Shown in pieces: positions 59,680-64,000 of a DNA stretch of 64,000 bases. The notes under the pieces were generated by a model. That model did not search any database. It saw nothing but the letters and a program-made list of their open reading frames with translations, and was not told the DNA's origin. Source of the DNA: MAG-120531 sp041163765 (GTDB taxonomy: Bacteria > Bacteroidota > Bacteroidia > Flavobacteriales > Flavobacteriaceae); contig JBEAQS010000098.1 of NCBI GenBank assembly GCA_041163765.1, forward strand, positions 1 to 64,000, in the 5' to 3' direction. Positions within the stretch are counted from its first letter, which is position 1; the number at the start of each line of letters is the position of its first letter. The position numbers and the translations under genes were made by a program.

Positions 59680-60228
59680 ATGAAAAAAAGAATAGTACTG
59701 ATAGGTCTTTTCGCGCTCATCACCGCGTGCAATCAGGAATCTCCCTTCACTATGGGTGAGGGACGGGTGGGATTGCTCAACAAAGAAACCCCTATCCATA
59801 GCTTGTTTACGGTATTTGCCGCAGATTCAGTGGCAGTAGATACCGTGGCTCTTGAAGCTGATGCCGTTGTCGAACCTATTAAAGTATATGAAAAAGGTGG
59901 GGCTCATTTATTGACCATCACCCCTACCCAAGACAGCATCCAATTGGTCAAACACATACGTGTGATGGACCCGCGATACACTACCTCTAAAGGAATTCAT
60001 TTAGGCAGCACCTTCGATGAGTTAAAGAAAGTCTATGAAATTGAGAAGGTGACCGGCTCACTGAAATCAGTCATGGTTACCCTGAAGGGTGTCGATGAAT
60101 ACGTGACTTTTGACCGGGAAGTGTTGCCAGAAAATATCCGTTGGAGTCTTGACGCATCTATTGAAGCCTTTCAAATTCCGGATAATGCCCAGATCAAACA
60201 CCTGATGATCAACTGGGGTGATCGATGA
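59680..60228 (+). CDS. Lipoprotein of unknown function
   Basis: A protein of 182 residues from the ATG at 59680 (MKKRIVLIGLFALITAC, lipobox ITAC, Cys17). The rest contains an N-terminal acidic/Val-rich linker (ADSVAVDTVALEADAVVEP) and a small beta-rich domain with LGSTFDELKKVYEIEKVTGSLKSVMVTL, a fold common in short secreted Bacteroidota proteins. No function is recognised. A TACATTCG box 17 nt upstream is a near match to the promoter consensus. It overlaps the next gene by 4 bp (ATGA). Confidence 0.78.
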   Translation: MKKRIVLIGLFALITACNQESPFTMGEGRVGLLNKETPIHSLFTVFAADSVAVDTVALEADAVVEPIKVYEKGGAHLLTITPTQDSIQLVKHIRVMDPRYTTSKGIHLGSTFDELKKVYEIEKVTGSLKSVMVTLKGVDEYVTFDREVLPENIRWSLDASIEAFQIPDNAQIKHLMINWGDR

Positions 60229-61070
60229 AAAAAACACTCCAGAAGTTACTGCCTTTAGCCTACGGAGGTTTTTTTAACAGCCTGTCCTATATAGCACAAC
60301 CTTGGGTGGCACAAAAGGCATTTACCCTTTTTGTTTCGCCTAGAAAAGGAAAAATCCTTCCGCACCAGCAAGCATTCTTGCAAAATGCCATTTCAGAGGT
60401 AGTGGAACTTGAAGGATTGGCCATACAAACTTATACCTGGCCAGGTACTGGCCCCACCGTACTTTTATTTCACGGTTGGGAGAGCAACGCCTTTAGATGG
60501 AGAAAGTTAATCGAAGTACTCCGTCCGTTGAATTACCACATCATTGCCCTTGATGCACCAGCCCATGGAGCATCTGCTGGTAAGGTACTCCACGTACCGC
60601 TTTACCAAAAAATTGCGGCAGGAATGATGGAGCGTTTCCGTCCTCAATTTGCCGTAGGCCATTCCATGGGGGGAATGATGCTGTTATATCACCAACACTT
60701 GGGGGGCACGGAATCACTCAAAGGATTAGTCATTCTAGGGGCTCCTGCTGATTTAAAAAACATCATGAAACAGTACAAATCCATACTTAAACTCAACAAA
60801 AAAGTATTCGATGGATTGGATGAACTGTTTAAATCAGACTTTAATTTTCGAATTGATGATTTTTCGGTGGCTGAATTCAGCAAATCATATACCATTCCAG
60901 GGCTGTTAGTACACGATAAAAAAGACTTAATCGTGCCTTACTCGAGTGCTGAAAAAATTGCCCGGAATTGGAAAACTGCCGAACTGATAACTACAGAAGG
61001 ACATGGTCATTCCCTGCATCAAAAGGAAATAAACGAGGCCATCGGTCGATTTATGACCAAGATCAATTAA
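60225..61070 (+). CDS. Alpha/beta hydrolase
   Basis: A 281-residue alpha/beta hydrolase with the nucleophile elbow VGHSMGGMML (Ser about 146), the oxyanion strand VLLFHGWESNAFRW and the catalytic histidine in TTEGHGHSLHQKE. The aspartate is probably in LLVHDKKDLIVPY. No signal peptide is visible, so it is cytoplasmic. The substrate is unknown; carboxylesters or lactones are typical. Translationally coupled to the upstream lipoprotein gene, and convergent with folD (4-bp overlap). Confidence 0.88.
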   Translation: MKKTLQKLLPLAYGGFFNSLSYIAQPWVAQKAFTLFVSPRKGKILPHQQAFLQNAISEVVELEGLAIQTYTWPGTGPTVLLFHGWESNAFRWRKLIEVLRPLNYHIIALDAPAHGASAGKVLHVPLYQKIAAGMMERFRPQFAVGHSMGGMMLLYHQHLGGTESLKGLVILGAPADLKNIMKQYKSILKLNKKVFDGLDELFKSDFNFRIDDFSVAEFSKSYTIPGLLVHDKKDLIVPYSSAEKIARNWKTAELITTEGHGHSLHQKEINEAIGRFMTKIN

Positions 61071-61951
61071 GCGATCATCATCGCCCGCTCTCGAGCAATC
61101 AAGGTGTTTTTCAACAACATGGCTATGGTCATCGCTCCTACACCGCCAGGCACGGGTGTAATGTAGGAAGCTTTCTTGGAAACTGATTCAAAATCAACAT
61201 CGCCCGTGATGTAATACCCTTTTGGCAAACGCGCATCTGGGATTCTGTGAATACCTACGTCAACAACTACCGCCCCTTCTTTAATCATATCCCCTGTAAC
61301 AAAATGAGGTACCCCAAGGGCGGAGACAACCACATCGGCTTGGAGTAGTAATTCTTTCAGGTTCTTGGTACGCGAATGAGCTAACGTGACCGTAGCATCT
61401 GCCCAAGTTCCTTTACGGCTAAGCAGCACACTCATGGGGCGACCTACTATGTGGCTTCTTCCGATCACAACGGCATGTTTCCCAGAGACCGAAATTTGAT
61501 AGCGCTCTAAAAGCTCCATCACTCCATATGGGGTGGCGGGAAGGAATGTTTCTAAATCCAAACACATCTTTCCTACATTCACCGGATGAAAACCATCCAC
61601 ATCTTTGGCTGGGTCAATCGCCATGATGATTTTGTGTTCATCGATGTGTTTTGGCAAAGGCAATTGAACAATGAATCCATCAATTTCTGGATGGCGGTTT
61701 AGTTCGTCTATATGCTTTAAAAGAACTTCTTCAGTGACATCCTGGGGAAGTTTAATCAACGTCGATTCAAATCCTATCTTTTGGCAAGAGCGCACTTTGC
61801 TTCCAACATAGGTTAAACTCGCACCATCTTCACCCACCAAAACGGCTGCTAAATGCGGTACTTTTTGACCCGCTGCCTTCATTTTGGTCACAGTTTCCGC
61901 TATCTCTTCCTTGATTTGATTGGCGATTTTAAGTCCTTCTAACAATACCAT
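61067..61951 (-). CDS. folD: Methylenetetrahydrofolate dehydrogenase/cyclohydrolase
   Basis: A 294-residue bifunctional FolD that interconverts 5,10-methylene- and 10-formyl-tetrahydrofolate, supplying one-carbon units for purines and fMet. Motifs VGEDGASLTYVGSKVRSCQKIGF (catalytic Tyr/Lys) and VIGRSHIVGRPMSVLLSRKG (NADP site) and PVPGGVGAMTIAMLLKN are intact. It follows ffh by 9 bp on the same strand. Confidence 0.96.
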   Translation of the reverse strand: MVLLEGLKIANQIKEEIAETVTKMKAAGQKVPHLAAVLVGEDGASLTYVGSKVRSCQKIGFESTLIKLPQDVTEEVLLKHIDELNRHPEIDGFIVQLPLPKHIDEHKIIMAIDPAKDVDGFHPVNVGKMCLDLETFLPATPYGVMELLERYQISVSGKHAVVIGRSHIVGRPMSVLLSRKGTWADATVTLAHSRTKNLKELLLQADVVVSALGVPHFVTGDMIKEGAVVVDVGIHRIPDARLPKGYYITGDVDFESVSKKASYITPVPGGVGAMTIAMLLKNTLIARERAMMIA

Positions 61952-61960
61952 AAACTATAA

Positions 61961-63319
61961 TTATTTAGGACCCATGGATCCAGGAAACCCCGGAGGCATA
62001 CCGCCCATCATTTGCATCATTTTTTTTGCACCACCACCCTGCATCATCTTCATCATTTTACTCATCTGTTCAAATTGCTTCATCAACGCATTAACCTCTT
62101 CCAAGGTTCTTCCACTACCCTTGGCAATACGCTTTTTGCGATTTAAATCGATTTTATGCGGCTGAGAGCGTTCCATGGGAGTCATCGAGTGAATCATCGC
62201 CTCTACATATTTAAAGGCATCATCATCGATGTCAATGCCTTTCAATGCTTTTCCCACACCGGGAATCATCCCCAGAAGGTCCTTCATCGAACCCATTTTC
62301 TTGATTTGCTGTATTTGCGTCAAGAAATCATCAAAACCAAACGTGTTCTTGGCAATCTTCTTTTGAATTTTTCGGGCTTGTTCTTGGTCAAACTGATCCT
62401 GAGCTCGTTCAACCAAGGAAATGACATCACCCATCCCTAAGATTCGGTCGGCCATTCGTTCTGGATAGAACACATCAATAGCCTCCATTTTTTCACCGGT
62501 ACCGATAAACTTAATCGGTTTATTCACCACTGACTTGATGGAAATAGCCGCTCCTCCTCGAGTATCGCCATCTAACTTGGTGAGTACTACCCCACCAAAC
62601 TGCAATACATCGTGAAAAGCTTTAGCTGTATTTACCGCATCTTGACCCGTCATGGAGTCCACCACAAATAGTGTTTCTGAAGGGGAAATGTTTTTGTGAA
62701 TCAAGGCGATCTCATCCATCATTTGCTGATCAACCGCCAAACGTCCTGCGGTATCAACAATGACTACGTTATGGCCATGCGTTTTGGCGTACGCGATTCC
62801 CTCTTGAGCTATGGCCACTGGATCCTTTGAATCCTTATTAGAATACACGGCCACGCCAATTTGTTCGCCCAAAATATGCAGCTGATCGATAGCTGCTGGA
62901 CGATACACATCACAACCGACTAAAAGCGGTTTTTTAGTTTTTTTGGTCTTGAGGTATAGCGCCAACTTCCCGGCAAATGTAGTCTTACCTGAACCTTGTA
63001 ATCCCGAAAGCAATACAACGGCAGGAGTACCGGTCAAGGTCAATTCTTGGGCAGACCCACCCATAAGTTCAGTCAGTTCATCTTTAACGATTTTGACCAT
63101 CAACTGACCTGGTTGCAAACTGGTCAACACCTGTTGCCCCAGTGCTTTTTCTTTGACTGACTGAGTAAAGTCCTTGGCGATTTTGTAGTTTACGTCCGCA
63201 TCCAGCAACGCTCTTCTAACTTCCTTGAGCGTTTCAGCTACGTTGATTTCTGTAATCTGCCCACGTCCTTTGAGCACGTGTAGCGCTCTATCTAACTTAT
63301 CGCTTAACTGATCAAACAT
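61961..63319 (-). CDS. ffh: Signal recognition particle protein Ffh
   Basis: A 452-residue SRP54 homologue that binds signal peptides and 4.5S RNA and works with FtsY. The NG domain has GLQGSGKTTFAGKLA, DVYRPAAIDQL, DTAGRLAVD and TKLDGDTRGGAA. The methionine-rich M domain is at the C-terminus (MMKMMQGGGAKKMMQMMGGMPPGFPGSM). It is separated by only 30 bp from argS, with which it probably shares a transcript. Confidence 0.97.
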   Translation of the reverse strand: MFDQLSDKLDRALHVLKGRGQITEINVAETLKEVRRALLDADVNYKIAKDFTQSVKEKALGQQVLTSLQPGQLMVKIVKDELTELMGGSAQELTLTGTPAVVLLSGLQGSGKTTFAGKLALYLKTKKTKKPLLVGCDVYRPAAIDQLHILGEQIGVAVYSNKDSKDPVAIAQEGIAYAKTHGHNVVIVDTAGRLAVDQQMMDEIALIHKNISPSETLFVVDSMTGQDAVNTAKAFHDVLQFGGVVLTKLDGDTRGGAAISIKSVVNKPIKFIGTGEKMEAIDVFYPERMADRILGMGDVISLVERAQDQFDQEQARKIQKKIAKNTFGFDDFLTQIQQIKKMGSMKDLLGMIPGVGKALKGIDIDDDAFKYVEAMIHSMTPMERSQPHKIDLNRKKRIAKGSGRTLEEVNALMKQFEQMSKMMKMMQGGGAKKMMQMMGGMPPGFPGSMGPK

Positions 63320-63349
63320 GGATAATTTCCTTTAAGTTCATCATCTGCT

Positions 63350-64000
63350 TTACATTCTTTGTGGGGCATCGATACCCAATAAGCTCAAAGCATGCTCAAT
63401 CCTTTGAGCTACCGCATCACATAACTGAATCCTGAATACCCTCAATGAAGCATCTGTCTCAGCTAGGATGGGTAAATTTTGGTATAGGGAATTAAACCCT
63501 TTGACTCCTTCATAGAGATAATTGGCCAAAAGCGCTGGAGAGTACTGGGCTGCAGCATGATCGATGACATGCGAATATCCCTGGATCCAGACCAGTAGGG
63601 ATACCTCCTTTTCTGTGAGTTTAATACCGGAAATCGGTTGATCCATAGGTTCAGTCACCTTGCGTAAAATAGACTGAATACGCGCATAGGTATACTGGAT
63701 AAAAGGACCTGTATTTCCTTGAAAATCAACTGATTCGTTTGGATCAAACAGAATGCGTTTTTTCGGATCTACCTTGAGCAAATAATATTTAAGGGCACCC
63801 ATTCCGATGCTGTGGTATAGCTGGGCTTTTTGTTGCTGATCCATCCCCTCAAGTTTACCCAACTCATCAGCTAAGCTCTGAGCTGTTTGCGACATATCGG
63901 AAATCAAATCATCTGCATCGACAACGGTACCTTCCCTGCTCTTCATTTTACCAGAAGGCAAGTCAACCATACCATAACTGAGGTGGTACAAATCATCTGC
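63350..64000 (-). CDS. argS: Arginyl-tRNA synthetase, C-terminal part (runs off right edge)
   Basis: The frame is open through the right edge at 64000, so only the last ~216 residues are seen. They show the KMSKS-like KMKSREGTVVDADDLI, FQGNTGPFIQYTYARI and the DALR anticodon-binding domain with QLCDAVAQRIEHALSLLGIDAPQRM, all typical of ArgS. The apparent start near 63991 is a leucine codon inside the gene. The ffh gene follows 30 bp downstream. Confidence 0.93.
   Translation of the reverse strand, partial: ADDLYHLSYGMVDLPSGKMKSREGTVVDADDLISDMSQTAQSLADELGKLEGMDQQQKAQLYHSIGMGALKYYLLKVDPKKRILFDPNESVDFQGNTGPFIQYTYARIQSILRKVTEPMDQPISGIKLTEKEVSLLVWIQGYSHVIDHAAAQYSPALLANYLYEGVKGFNSLYQNLPILAETDASLRVFRIQLCDAVAQRIEHALSLLGIDAPQRM

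Noticed and set aside
63989..63991. Start codon for the gene at the right edge near 63991
   Set aside because: It is a TTG leucine codon in the middle of ArgS; the frame continues past the window.
1..64000. CRISPR array, transposase, integrase, phage or defence genes
   Set aside because: No direct-repeat array, IS end pairs, target duplications or matching protein families were seen on either strand.

Overview
This is an ordinary, gene-dense stretch of chromosome from a member of the Bacteroidota, most likely order Flavobacteriales (family not resolved). The evidence is: lineage-restricted families (DUF6452, DUF6048, DUF4295, a PorT-like outer-membrane barrel, an FKBP-like lipoprotein with acidic calcium repeats); a transketolase split into two subunits; a 6S RNA of the Flavobacteria type next to zapA and rny; start codons preceded by A-rich sequence rather than Shine-Dalgarno motifs; and promoters of the Bacteroidota form TTG-N19-22-TAnnTTTG. 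I see no prophage, insertion sequence, CRISPR array, defence island or biosynthetic cluster. No gene-free stretch exceeds 300 bp; the longest gap between protein genes (32190-32632) holds two tRNA genes.

Layout. 1-5.6 kb (+): the end of a TPR protein, two tandem DUF368 membrane proteins, aroE and a DUF349 protein. 5.7-8.0 kb (-): a coiled-coil protein, zapA, 6S RNA and rny. 8.1-9.8 kb (+): an M23 peptidase. 9.8-12.2 kb (-): ornithine aminotransferase and cysteine desulfurase. 12.4-15.1 kb (+): rlmD, DUF6452 and DUF6048. 15.1-16.4 kb (-): a THUMP methyltransferase and a small membrane protein. 16.5-21.3 kb (+): a ZIP transporter, then the translation operon thrS-infC-rpmI-rplT, then a HAD phosphatase. 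21.3-27.1 kb (-): dnaB, accA, an EamA transporter, lptF/G and tgt. 27.3-29.7 kb (+): the split transketolase and an outer-membrane barrel.

29.7-33.9 kb: an FKBP-like lipoprotein (-), hslR and a phosphoribosyltransferase (+), aroK (-), tRNA-Lys and tRNA-Leu, and a DadA-like oxidase (+). 33.9-46.2 kb (-): aconitase, a SurA-like pair, rimO, ftsY, the DUF4295/rpmG/rpmB operon, cinA, an FAH hydrolase, an exonuclease, a 2-oxoacid dehydrogenase E2 and recR. 46.3-50.7 kb: a sodium symporter (+), fabH (-) and htpG (+). 50.8-56.3 kb (-): a NarL-type regulator with its propeller-type sensor kinase, a Crp-like regulator and a LolC/E-type permease. 56.3-64 kb: a NamZ-like muramidase (+), a sterol desaturase, YkgJ and queE (-), a lipoprotein and hydrolase (+), folD, ffh and the 3' part of argS (-).

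How the genes fit together. The window is dominated by translation and protein export (thrS, infC, rpmI, rplT, rpmB, rpmG, both SRP GTPases, argS, tRNA and rRNA modification), envelope building and maintenance (M23 peptidase, DUF368, lptF/G, SurA-like proteins, NamZ-like enzyme, LolC/E-like permease) and central metabolism. The observations most worth following are regulatory. Six genes have a TAnnTTTG-type box ending exactly 4 nt before the ATG, predicting leaderless mRNAs. infC has no usable canonical start and appears to begin at AUA. A 6S RNA can be folded end to end. The dnaB upstream region carries DnaA-box-like 9-mers.
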